Assembly: GCA_017795045.1 (NCBI GenBank)
Contig: CP051244.1
Span: 2,389,988 to 2,453,987 of the forward strand
DNA: 64,000 nt
Direction of reading: 5' to 3'
From: Allomuricauda sp.
Lineage (GTDB): Bacteria > Bacteroidota > Bacteroidia > Flavobacteriales > Flavobacteriaceae
The notes beneath the pieces were generated by a model. That model worked only from the letters and a program-made list of their open reading frames with translations. It ran no database searches and was not told the origin of the DNA. Shown here piece by piece: positions 34,348 to 42,744 of this stretch. Each line of letters begins with the position of its first letter. Position 1 is the stretch's first letter. Both the position numbers and the translations under genes were made by a program.

Positions 34348-35694
34348 ATGAACAGACTGTTTACCATCCTTGGCATATTTTCATGTTTTGTATTGCAATC
34401 CCAACAAATCCTTCCCGAAGTGGAACGCGCTCGGGTGGTAGATGAATTGCTGGAAGATCGGTTTACCAATCTACTTCCAAAGTTGATGGATGATGTAGGG
34501 GTGGATATGTGGATGTTGATTTCACGGGAATACAATGAAGACCCGGTCCTGCGGACCATGCTTCCTGCCACCTGGTTGAACGCAAGGCGAAGGACCATCC
34601 TACTGTTTTATCGGGACAAGGAAAAGAACACCATGGACAAGCTCGCCGTGGCACGTTATAATGTCGGGAAAAGCATCGTTTCGGCATGGGACAAGGAAAA
34701 GGAACCCGATCAATGGAAGCGGTTAATGGAGTTGATCGCAGAGCGAAACCCAAACAAAATTGGATTGAACTTCTCCAAAGACCACAATATTGCAGATGGT
34801 TTGGACAAAACAGATTACGATGAGTTCATGCAGAATCTACCCAAGAAATTCCATTCAAGAGTGGTTTCCGCCGAATCATTGGCCGTACGTTGGATTGAAA
34901 CCCGTACCGAACGTGAAATGGTCATCTACGATCAGTTGGTGGATATTACCCACGATATCATTGCAGAAGCATTTTCGGAAAAAGTGATCACTCCCGGGGT
35001 GACCACAACCACTGAGGTGGAATGGTGGATGCGACAAAAAGTGACCGACCTGGGACTGGAAACATGGTTTCATCCAACTGTCGACATCCAGCGGAATAGT
35101 GAAGAATTGGTGGGCCATTTATATTCCTTTTCAGGCCGTCCAGATGATATGGTGATACTGCCAGGGGACCTCTTGCATTGCGATTTTGGAATTACCTATT
35201 TGCGCCTCAATACAGATTGTCAGGAGTTGGCTTATGTACTTAAACCTGGGGAAACGGAAGCCCCTTCATTTTTGGTGAATGCCTTGTACGACGGAAACCG
35301 AGTGCAGGATTTTCTCACCAAAAACATGATCAAGGGAAGAACAGGAAACCAAATATTGGCCAAAGCCTTGCAAGATGCCAAGGATAATGGATTGCAACCA
35401 GCCATTTATACCCATCCGTTGGGAACATATGGCCACTCTGCAGGGACTACTATTGGCATGTGGGATGCCCAAGGAGGGGTTATGAAGGATGACGGTGAAA
35501 ACTACCCCCTAAATCCCAATACGGTTTATGCCATAGAATTGAATGCTACCGTGAACCTACCCGAATGGAAACGGGACATTCGCATTATGCTGGAAGAAGC
35601 TGGCTTTTATGGAGAGAACGGTTTCAGATATGTAAATGGCAGACAGACCGAATTACTACTGATCCCAAGGATAAAACAGCAACAAGGCTATTGA
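34348..35694 (+). CDS. Secreted M24 family metallopeptidase (Xaa-Pro peptidase-like)
   Basis: Pita-bread-fold peptidase of 448 residues. The ATG at 34348 starts a signal peptide (MNRLFTILGIFSCFVLQSQ); an upstream ATG would place 11 unlikely residues before it. The C-terminal domain has the dinuclear metal ligands: Asp in HCDFGITYLRLNTD (two), His in YTHPLGTYGHSAG, Glu in AIELNA and Glu in MLEEAGFYG. The N-terminal creatinase-like domain covers the first half. It probably cleaves prolyl peptides outside the cytoplasm. Confidence 0.92.
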   Translation: MNRLFTILGIFSCFVLQSQQILPEVERARVVDELLEDRFTNLLPKLMDDVGVDMWMLISREYNEDPVLRTMLPATWLNARRRTILLFYRDKEKNTMDKLAVARYNVGKSIVSAWDKEKEPDQWKRLMELIAERNPNKIGLNFSKDHNIADGLDKTDYDEFMQNLPKKFHSRVVSAESLAVRWIETRTEREMVIYDQLVDITHDIIAEAFSEKVITPGVTTTTEVEWWMRQKVTDLGLETWFHPTVDIQRNSEELVGHLYSFSGRPDDMVILPGDLLHCDFGITYLRLNTDCQELAYVLKPGETEAPSFLVNALYDGNRVQDFLTKNMIKGRTGNQILAKALQDAKDNGLQPAIYTHPLGTYGHSAGTTIGMWDAQGGVMKDDGENYPLNPNTVYAIELNATVNLPEWKRDIRIMLEEAGFYGENGFRYVNGRQTELLLIPRIKQQQGY

Positions 35695-35699
35695 CCTAT

Positions 35700-35720
35700 A
35701 CCCATGTAAAATGGGTTTTT
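35700..35720 (+). terminator. Weak terminator after the M24 gene
   Basis: ACCCAT, 5-nt loop, ATGGGT, then TTTTT. The stem is only 6 bp. Confidence 0.5.
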
Positions 35721-35864
35721 GGTTCTGGCGAACTTAGGGAGGAAGGCTTTTATTTCCTTAATAGCTGGATGACTGTGATACGGTTTTAATTCGTAACGTG
35801 CAGGGAACTAAATATTTAAATAATATTTTTAACTTGTAGGAAATTAGCCAAAAAACACATCGCC

Positions 35865-37613
35865 ATGCTTCGTAAAATTGTGTTTACCGTTTTCCTGTTA
35901 TCGTTTTCAATGATTTTTTCCCAATCCCAGATAAAGAAGGTATGGGGTAGGGTATCGGATGGGGCATCACCCATATCCAATGTCAACATTGCCGTGAAGG
36001 GTACAGACACTGGCGTGCAGTCCAGCACGGATGGAACCTATGAAATTTATGTGGATGAAGGACAGACTTTGGTTTATAGTTATGTGGGTATGCGGACCAT
36101 TGAAATCATTGTGGAAGACATTACCTCGGTCTTAAACGTGACCTTGTATCCCAATATTGAGCAATTGGATGAAGTAGTAGTGACCAAGAAAAAAAAGAAA
36201 ACCCAAAAGGAGTTGTTGTATGAGTATGAGTCCAACAAGAACCTGATTAAAACCGGATTCGGTATTTTGGACAAAGATAGGGTTGGGTATTCTTTACGAA
36301 TTTTTGATGGGGATGAGCTCAACCCGGCAGCCATTGATTTGGTTCGGGCACTTCAAGGAAGACTTCCGGGGGTAATCATAGAACCATCACCTGATGACCC
36401 AAATATCCCGGTGATGTATCTTAATACCATGAAGAAGCTCTTGGGTCAAAGCGCAATTTATGAAGTGGATGGTATGGTGTATAGAACCGCGCCAACTTTT
36501 GTCCTTCCCAATAACATAAAGCGGGTGGCAGTGATCGGTAGTTTGGCGGGAGCCTCTAAATATGGAACTGGATCGGCAGGTGGAGTCATAGTGATCAACA
36601 CAAAAACGGGTAATTATGCTACAAGAGAGCCAGGAACGAATAAACCTTACGATTTGGCCCGGCGACGGGATAATTATTTTGAAAAAGGAAGTGCCGTGGC
36701 CATTTCCAAGATGGCGCTCCCAAAATATATAGAGGAACTATCTGTGGTTGCCAGTGAAGCAGAAGGTATTGCGCTATATCAGGAATTGGAGAAAAAGTAT
36801 CAAACTTCTCCTTTTTTCTATCTGGATATGTTTTCTTTTTTTGGTGAAAAGTGGAAAGATGGTGAGATGCAAAAAACCATTGGTGAAGAAATTCAGAACA
36901 AGTTTGCCACGGATCCTACAGTACTCAAGGCATTGGCATATCTGCTGGAGCAACAAAACCAGTACGAATGGGCCAGTGACCTATACAAACAGATTTTTGC
37001 CATGAGGCCCCATTACGCCCAATCCTATTCGGACTTGGCAAGGAGTTATGAAAATATGGGTGCGGTGGAAAGTGCTGTGGTCCTCTATGCACGCTATTTT
37101 GATTTAGTGGAGAAATCACTTTTGGATTCTTCCAAAACCTTTGCACCCATCATTAAAAGAGACATCAATAGCCTGTTTTCCAGGCAAGGTTCCCTAATAG
37201 GAAGTACAAGTGTCGTCCAGACAGAAGATGAGGATTTTGACGGTGTCCGTTTGTTGTTCGAATGGAATAACAGCGAAGCAGAGTTTGAGCTTCAGTTGGT
37301 CAACCCAGAGAATCAATATTATTTATGGGAGCATACGATGTTTTCCAATGCAGAGCGAATTCAAGAAGAAAAAACCAACGGGTTTTCATCTGAAGATTAT
37401 CTGTTCTACAAACCCATTCAAGGCAATTGGACAATAAATGTCAAATATTTAGGGAACAAAAGCTTGACCCCATCGTATCTTAAAGCCACCATATTCTATG
37501 ATTTTGGCACCAAAAACCAGCGTAAGGAAATCAAAGTTTTTAAACTTACCGCTAAAAACATTAACCAGGCCCTTTTCCAAATAAAAAATGGTAGCTCCAC
37601 AACAACATTTTAA
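35865..37613 (+). CDS. Secreted plug-domain/TPR/beta-sandwich protein, paralog 2
   Basis: 582 residues with a signal peptide (about 1-20), CarboxypepD_reg-like domain (VWGRVSDGASPISNVNIAVKG), linker LDEVVVTKKKKKTQ, plug-like region ending GSAGGVIVINTKTG (about 105-245), TPR-like helices and a C-terminal beta-sandwich-like region (RLLFEWNNSEAEFELQLVNP ... YDFGTKNQRKEIKVFKL). It has no barrel. The next gene begins 3 bp after its stop, so both are made together. The same order in three proteins points to a conserved envelope function that I cannot name. Confidence 0.8.
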   Translation: MLRKIVFTVFLLSFSMIFSQSQIKKVWGRVSDGASPISNVNIAVKGTDTGVQSSTDGTYEIYVDEGQTLVYSYVGMRTIEIIVEDITSVLNVTLYPNIEQLDEVVVTKKKKKTQKELLYEYESNKNLIKTGFGILDKDRVGYSLRIFDGDELNPAAIDLVRALQGRLPGVIIEPSPDDPNIPVMYLNTMKKLLGQSAIYEVDGMVYRTAPTFVLPNNIKRVAVIGSLAGASKYGTGSAGGVIVINTKTGNYATREPGTNKPYDLARRRDNYFEKGSAVAISKMALPKYIEELSVVASEAEGIALYQELEKKYQTSPFFYLDMFSFFGEKWKDGEMQKTIGEEIQNKFATDPTVLKALAYLLEQQNQYEWASDLYKQIFAMRPHYAQSYSDLARSYENMGAVESAVVLYARYFDLVEKSLLDSSKTFAPIIKRDINSLFSRQGSLIGSTSVVQTEDEDFDGVRLLFEWNNSEAEFELQLVNPENQYYLWEHTMFSNAERIQEEKTNGFSSEDYLFYKPIQGNWTINVKYLGNKSLTPSYLKATIFYDFGTKNQRKEIKVFKLTAKNINQALFQIKNGSSTTTF

Positions 37614-37615
37614 AA

Positions 37616-39784
37616 ATGACCAAGCTATTGTCTATAATGATTCTCGCCTTTGGGGTTTTTTGGGGAACTCATGTACAGGCCCAAAACACCGAGAATGTTA
37701 CCATCTGTTGGGATGTATCCCTCTCTATGCAGAATCGGGATTTGGAAAAGGATTTTTATTTCTTGGATGCTTACTTTAAAACAGCCCAGAATGCCAAGGT
37801 TACTGTTCTGACATTTAGTGACCAAGTTTTGTCAAAGCATGACTTTGTGGTTTCCGCTGGTAGTTGGACCGACGTTAAGGAAAAACTTAAAGGACTTTCC
37901 TATGATGGCGCTACGTCCTATGCATCCTTGGGAAATTATGTAACTGGTGGCACCGTACTCTTGTTCACCGATGGAAGACAGAATCTTGGAACAAGCACCC
38001 CCAGCTTTGGAGGAAAATTGTTTATCGTTAACAGCACTAAGAACTTTGATAGGGGAAGCCTTAATTTATTATCCATAGTCAACAATGGTGATGTGGTGAA
38101 TTTTATGGAAAAGAAATCTATGGATGAATCCATTGACCCCATTGAGGAATATTCTGGAACCATTTTAAGCGGTACTGCTGGTTTGTCCAATGCCGAAGTC
38201 TATATCCAAGGTAATGAGGAGGACAAAGTAAGATCGGATGAAAAAGGAGGTTTCAGCATTCATGGGAAGCCAGGGGATACCCTTATTGCGATGTACGGAG
38301 ACAAAATGGAAAAACAGGTTTTGGGGGATTCCAAGACGATGAATTTTTCATTGGGCGATGGAGGTGTACAGCTACAGGAAGTAGTGGTGAGTGAAAGAAA
38401 AGCAGAACCAGAAGAAAAGATAATCACGGCCTATGGGGAAGAGAACAAAGATGCCGTGGGTTATGCCGTTCAATCCATTACTGAAGACGATATCCCTGAT
38501 GCCGCATCCACGGTCAATATGGCCGTACAGGGAAAATTTTCAGGAGTCAATTTGGGGAATAATGAAGATTTGAGCCAAGTCAGAATGCGTCCTCGGAATA
38601 CTATTTTGGGAAATGTTTATGGTCTGATTGTGGTTGATGGGGTTCCCCTGAGACAATCAGGATCGCACAGTGGAGTGGTGTACAGTACAGATTTTGTAAA
38701 TCCGGAAAACATTGCAGACATCACGGTTTTAAAGGGTTTGGCCGCTACCAACAAATATGGTAGTTTGGGGGCTAACGGAGTATTGTTGATCACCACAAAA
38801 ACGGCAACATATGCCAAGCAAACCGGAGAGAAGAAGGACTTGGCCCGTTTGACCGATAATATCTACAAAGAAAAAATCAAGGTAAATACCAAAACCTTGG
38901 TTACTCCATATTTAAAGGAACTAAAAGGAGGCAAAAACATCAGGGAAGCATATGATATCTATCTTGCCCAAAGGGCAAAATATCAAAATGAGCCATCGTA
39001 TTTCTTGGATGTCTCCAATTTCTTTTTTGGGACCAGTCCAGAAATTGCCTTGCGTATTTTGTCCAATGTTTTGGAAAGCGAGGACACCGATTATGGCACT
39101 TTGAGAAGCCTATATCTGCGATCCGTGGAAATCGAAAACCATGATATGGCCCTTTTGGCGGCCAATCGATTGTTCGAAGTGTTTCCCAACAAGATTCAAT
39201 CCTATTTGGATGTGGCCATGTCACAAGAACAATTGGGAAACTATCAGGAAGCACTCAATATGTACAATGGGATGCTAACGGGCGAAGCCAATCCCCAATT
39301 GAATTTTAGGGGAATGGAAAAGGTAGTGGGAACAGAGGTGCGAAACTTGGTGAACAAACATAGGGCGGAGTTGGATATCTCAAAGGTCAACCCAAAATAC
39401 CACAACAATCTTACCTATAATGCCCGGTTGGTGTTGGATTGGAACCAACCAGATGCTGAATTTTCCGTACAGTTCGTAAATCCACAGAAACGATTTTTCA
39501 CTTGGGAACATACTGAGGTAGGGGACCGAAAAAGAATCTTGGATGAACTGGAAAACGGGAATTCCACGGAGCAATTTGAAATTGTGGGTTCCGATACCAA
39601 GGGAGAATGGATTTTGAACGTCACTTATGACGGGAACAGAACCCCTGCCAACAAAGCGGCTACGTTTTTAAAATGTAGCGTGGAGTACAATTTTGGAAAG
39701 CCCAACCAAAGAAAAGAGGAATTTTTAATCCGTTTACAAGAAGTGGGGGAAGAGGTCCAATTGGCCAAATTCTCTGTGGATTGA
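37616..39784 (+). CDS. VWA-fused plug-domain/TPR/beta-sandwich protein, paralog 3
   Basis: 722 residues. Signal peptide (1-23), then a von Willebrand A domain with complete MIDAS: D33-x-S35-x-S37, T100 and D119 (LFTDGRQ). A short carboxypeptidase-regulatory-like part (about 180-255) leads through QEVVVSERKA into a SusC-type plug (about 265-390) ending SLGANGVLLITTKTA, then TPR-like helices (about 490-560) and a C-terminal beta region (ARLVLDWNQPDAEFSVQFVNP). No barrel. Metal-dependent VWA binding to a partner or surface protein is likely; the plug may have become a scaffold. It forms an operon with paralog 2. Confidence 0.82.
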   Translation: MTKLLSIMILAFGVFWGTHVQAQNTENVTICWDVSLSMQNRDLEKDFYFLDAYFKTAQNAKVTVLTFSDQVLSKHDFVVSAGSWTDVKEKLKGLSYDGATSYASLGNYVTGGTVLLFTDGRQNLGTSTPSFGGKLFIVNSTKNFDRGSLNLLSIVNNGDVVNFMEKKSMDESIDPIEEYSGTILSGTAGLSNAEVYIQGNEEDKVRSDEKGGFSIHGKPGDTLIAMYGDKMEKQVLGDSKTMNFSLGDGGVQLQEVVVSERKAEPEEKIITAYGEENKDAVGYAVQSITEDDIPDAASTVNMAVQGKFSGVNLGNNEDLSQVRMRPRNTILGNVYGLIVVDGVPLRQSGSHSGVVYSTDFVNPENIADITVLKGLAATNKYGSLGANGVLLITTKTATYAKQTGEKKDLARLTDNIYKEKIKVNTKTLVTPYLKELKGGKNIREAYDIYLAQRAKYQNEPSYFLDVSNFFFGTSPEIALRILSNVLESEDTDYGTLRSLYLRSVEIENHDMALLAANRLFEVFPNKIQSYLDVAMSQEQLGNYQEALNMYNGMLTGEANPQLNFRGMEKVVGTEVRNLVNKHRAELDISKVNPKYHNNLTYNARLVLDWNQPDAEFSVQFVNPQKRFFTWEHTEVGDRKRILDELENGNSTEQFEIVGSDTKGEWILNVTYDGNRTPANKAATFLKCSVEYNFGKPNQRKEEFLIRLQEVGEEVQLAKFSVD

Positions 39785-39785
39785 T

Positions 39786-41414
39786 CTATACCTGAAGCAC
39801 ACCCATATTGAATTTTTTCTCGATGGGGGCATGGTTGGCAGCATCAATCCCCATGCTGATCCATTTTCTCGTATCCAAGGGATCTATAATGGCATCCGTC
39901 CATAACCGTGCTGCGGCATAATAGGGGGATATTTGGTTGTCATACCGCTGTTTGATTTTATCAAACAATTCTTTTTCCTTTTCGGCATCCAAAGGTTGTC
40001 CACTTTTTTCAAGGGAAGCCTTCTCAATCTGCAACAGCACCTTTGCGGCTGAGTTTCCACTCATCACGGCAAGTTCGGCACTGGGCCAAGCCACGATCAA
40101 TCTAGGGTCATAGGCTTTGCCGCACATGGCATAGTTACCTGCCCCGTAGCTGTTTCCTATGATTATGGTGAATTTGGGTACCACGGAATTGCTAACCGCG
40201 TTCACCATTTTGGCACCATCCTTAATGATGCCCCCATGCTCGCTCTTGCTGCCTACCATGAAACCGGTTACATCCTGCAGGAACACCAAGGGAATCTTCT
40301 TTTGGTTGCAGTTGGCAATAAAACGGGTGGCTTTATCGGCCGAATCGGAATAAATGACCCCACCAAAGCGCATTTCGCCTTTTTTGGTCTTGACCACTTT
40401 CCGTTGGTTGGCCACAATGCCCACGGCCCAACCATCAATTCGGGCATAGCCGGTCAAAATAGTTTTACCATAGCCCTCTTTGTATTGTTCAAACTCGGAG
40501 TTGTCCACCAATCGTTTTATGATCTCCAGCATATCGTATTGATCGCTCCGTGAACTTGGGAGGATACCGTAAATATCTTCTTGGTTTTCCGTTGGTTCTT
40601 TTGCTTCAACCCGATTAAAACCAGCTTTGTCAAAATCACCGATCTTGCCCACGATACTTTTAATTTTATCGAGCGCATCCTTATCATCCTTGGCCTTGTA
40701 GTCGGTGACTCCACTGATTTCGGAATGTGTGGTGGCCCCGCCCAGGGTTTCGTTATCAATGCTTTCACCAATGGCCGCTTTTACCAAATAACTGCCTGCC
40801 AAGAAAATGCTTCCTGTTTTATCAACAATAAGGGCTTCATCGCTCATAATGGGTAAATAGGCCCCGCCGGCCACGCAACTGCCCATAACCGCAGCAATCT
40901 GGGGAATGCCCATACTGCTCATGATGGCATTGTTCCTGAAAATGCGACCAAAATGCTCTTTGTCCGGGAAAATTTCATCCTGCATAGGGAGGTATACCCC
41001 GGCACTGTCCACCAAATAGATAATGGGCAGTTTATTCTCTATGGAAATCTCCTGTGCTCTTAGATTCTTCTTTCCTGTAATGGGAAACCAGGCTCCAGCT
41101 TTCACCGTGGCATCATTGGCCACCACCACACATTGCTTTCCTTGGACATATCCTATTTTCACCACCACCCCGGCAGACGGACAGCCACCATGTTCCCCAT
41201 ACATTCCATCTCCCGCAAACGCGCCAATTTCAACAGCATTGGAATCGGGGTCCAACAAATAATCAATACGCTCACGGGCGGTCATTTTGCCCTTTTCGTG
41301 ATGCTTTTCAATGCGTTTCTTTCCCCCACCCAATTTAACCTCGGCTAGTCGTTTCCGCAGTTGGGAAAGCATTAATTTATTATGGTCTTCGTTTTTATTG
41401 AAGTTGATATCCAT
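39786..41414 (-). CDS. Acyl-CoA carboxylase beta subunit (carboxyltransferase)
   Basis: 542 residues with both carboxyltransferase lobes. The N-terminal lobe has GKMTARERIDYLLDPDS and VDSAGVYLP; the C-terminal lobe has FLQDVTGFMVG, IIGNSYGAGNYAMCG and WPSAELAVMSG. The sequence is closest in feel to methylcrotonyl-CoA carboxylase beta (leucine breakdown), but propionyl-CoA carboxylase cannot be excluded without a tree. No alpha/biotin subunit gene is adjacent in this window. Confidence 0.9.
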   Translation of the reverse strand: MDINFNKNEDHNKLMLSQLRKRLAEVKLGGGKKRIEKHHEKGKMTARERIDYLLDPDSNAVEIGAFAGDGMYGEHGGCPSAGVVVKIGYVQGKQCVVVANDATVKAGAWFPITGKKNLRAQEISIENKLPIIYLVDSAGVYLPMQDEIFPDKEHFGRIFRNNAIMSSMGIPQIAAVMGSCVAGGAYLPIMSDEALIVDKTGSIFLAGSYLVKAAIGESIDNETLGGATTHSEISGVTDYKAKDDKDALDKIKSIVGKIGDFDKAGFNRVEAKEPTENQEDIYGILPSSRSDQYDMLEIIKRLVDNSEFEQYKEGYGKTILTGYARIDGWAVGIVANQRKVVKTKKGEMRFGGVIYSDSADKATRFIANCNQKKIPLVFLQDVTGFMVGSKSEHGGIIKDGAKMVNAVSNSVVPKFTIIIGNSYGAGNYAMCGKAYDPRLIVAWPSAELAVMSGNSAAKVLLQIEKASLEKSGQPLDAEKEKELFDKIKQRYDNQISPYYAAARLWTDAIIDPLDTRKWISMGIDAANHAPIEKKFNMGVLQV

Positions 41415-41462
41415 GTACCGTCAATTTCTTCTTATTGGCTAAAGATAAGGAGTTATAATCAT

Positions 41463-41470
41463 TACTTTTG
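41463..41470 (+). promoter_or_regulatory. -7 box of the Gfo/Idh gene
   Basis: TACTTTTG fits TAnnTTTG and ends 7 nt before the ATG at 41478, predicting a very short leader. The nearest TTG upstream (41435-41437) is 25 nt away. Confidence 0.45.
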
Positions 41471-41477
41471 ATTCCAT

Positions 41478-42461
41478 ATGGAAACTAAGATACGATGGGG
41501 CATCGTGGGCCCGGGAAAAATTGCACGGAAGTTTATATCGGATTTACAATTGGTGGAAGATGCCGAGGTTGCAGCAGTAGCTTCCCGTTCATTGAAGAAG
41601 GCACAGGATTTTGCCAAAGAATATGCCATTGAGAATATGTTTGGAAGTTATGAAGAGATGTTTGCTTCGAATACTGTGGATGTGGTCTATATTGCCACCC
41701 CACATCGGTTCCATAAAGAATTGACTTTGCAAGCCCTTGAATCTGGTAAGCACGTACTTTGCGAAAAACCCTTGGGGGTGAGCAAACCAGAGGTTCAGAA
41801 AATGGTGGATGCGGCCCAACGGAACAAGGTTTTTCTTATGGAAGCACTGTGGTCCCGTTTTAATCCGGCCATTCAAAAAGTAAAGCAGTTGGTAGATAAT
41901 GGGGAGATAGGGGATTTGACCCACATTAATGCGGATTTTGGGTTTTATGCCTTGGATAGGGATGAGGAGTCCCGGGTGCTTAACCTTGATTTGGCTTCCG
42001 GTTCATTATTGGATATTGGTATTTATCCCATTTTTTTGGCCTACCTATTTTTGGGCAAGCCCAAGGAAATATTTGCAGCATCAAATTTTCACCCTAATGG
42101 AACGGAATTACAGACCTCAATGATTTTCCAGTATCCCCAGGCGCAAGCCGTGCTGTATAGTGGATTTACCAGTAGAACCCGTACCGAAGCGGAACTATCA
42201 GGAAGCCAAGGTGAAATCTTTCTTCCCTCCCGATGGCATGAGGCAGATGGGTATACTTTACTGAAAGATGGTGTTTCTGAAACTTTTGAACATCCGTTAA
42301 AAGGAATAGGGTTTTATTACGAGATTTTGGAGGTGCACCAATGCTTGAGGGCGAAGAAAGTGGAAAGTGATTTGTGGACGCATCAAAATAGTTTGGATGT
42401 GGCTGAATTACTGGACACTGTGCGTGAAAAATGCGGGATTCGGTTCCCTTTTGAGGGATAA
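41478..42461 (+). CDS. Gfo/Idh/MocA family oxidoreductase
   Basis: 327-residue NAD(P)-dependent dehydrogenase. The Rossmann fold opens WGIVGPGKIARKF; VYIATPHRFHKE and CEKPLGVSKPEV, which carries the catalytic-region lysine, are the family's central motifs, followed by MEALWSRFNP and the C-terminal sheet domain (LLDIGIYPI). It probably oxidises a sugar or trans-dihydrodiol-type substrate; the substrate is unknown. It is divergent from the carboxylase gene with 63 bp between starts. Confidence 0.92.
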   Translation: METKIRWGIVGPGKIARKFISDLQLVEDAEVAAVASRSLKKAQDFAKEYAIENMFGSYEEMFASNTVDVVYIATPHRFHKELTLQALESGKHVLCEKPLGVSKPEVQKMVDAAQRNKVFLMEALWSRFNPAIQKVKQLVDNGEIGDLTHINADFGFYALDRDEESRVLNLDLASGSLLDIGIYPIFLAYLFLGKPKEIFAASNFHPNGTELQTSMIFQYPQAQAVLYSGFTSRTRTEAELSGSQGEIFLPSRWHEADGYTLLKDGVSETFEHPLKGIGFYYEILEVHQCLRAKKVESDLWTHQNSLDVAELLDTVREKCGIRFPFEG

Positions 42462-42533
42462 TCGACAAATAACCATTTTGGAATAGTCCATTTTTTACGA
42501 TATTTGGACTTCTACTGAACGATATATATGGGA

Positions 42534-42710
42534 ATGAACAAAAATACTGTGCTCGCTTGGGCCACTTGGATTATGATTTTTGTGGGAATCGGAATGATAG
42601 CCCTTGGGGCTTTCAAGTACGATGAAGTGGCCGGATACGGTTTTGGAGCAGTAGGCATAGGCTTTTTTGCCGTAGCTTGGGTTTTCAACGCACTCAAGGG
42701 ACGGGTATAA
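42534..42710 (+). CDS. CAL67264-type small membrane protein
   Basis: 58 residues from MNKNTVLAWATWIMIFVG; an ATG two codons upstream is also possible. Two hydrophobic helices are separated by a short polar loop (FKYDEVAGYG) and followed by a basic tail. The sequence matches my recollection of the CAL67264 family of Flavobacteriaceae, function unknown. It precedes ettA by 34 bp and may be co-transcribed. Confidence 0.75.
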   Translation: MNKNTVLAWATWIMIFVGIGMIALGAFKYDEVAGYGFGAVGIGFFAVAWVFNALKGRV

Positions 42711-42744
42711 GTTCTCTTTTTCTTAATTCTATAAACACAACCAA

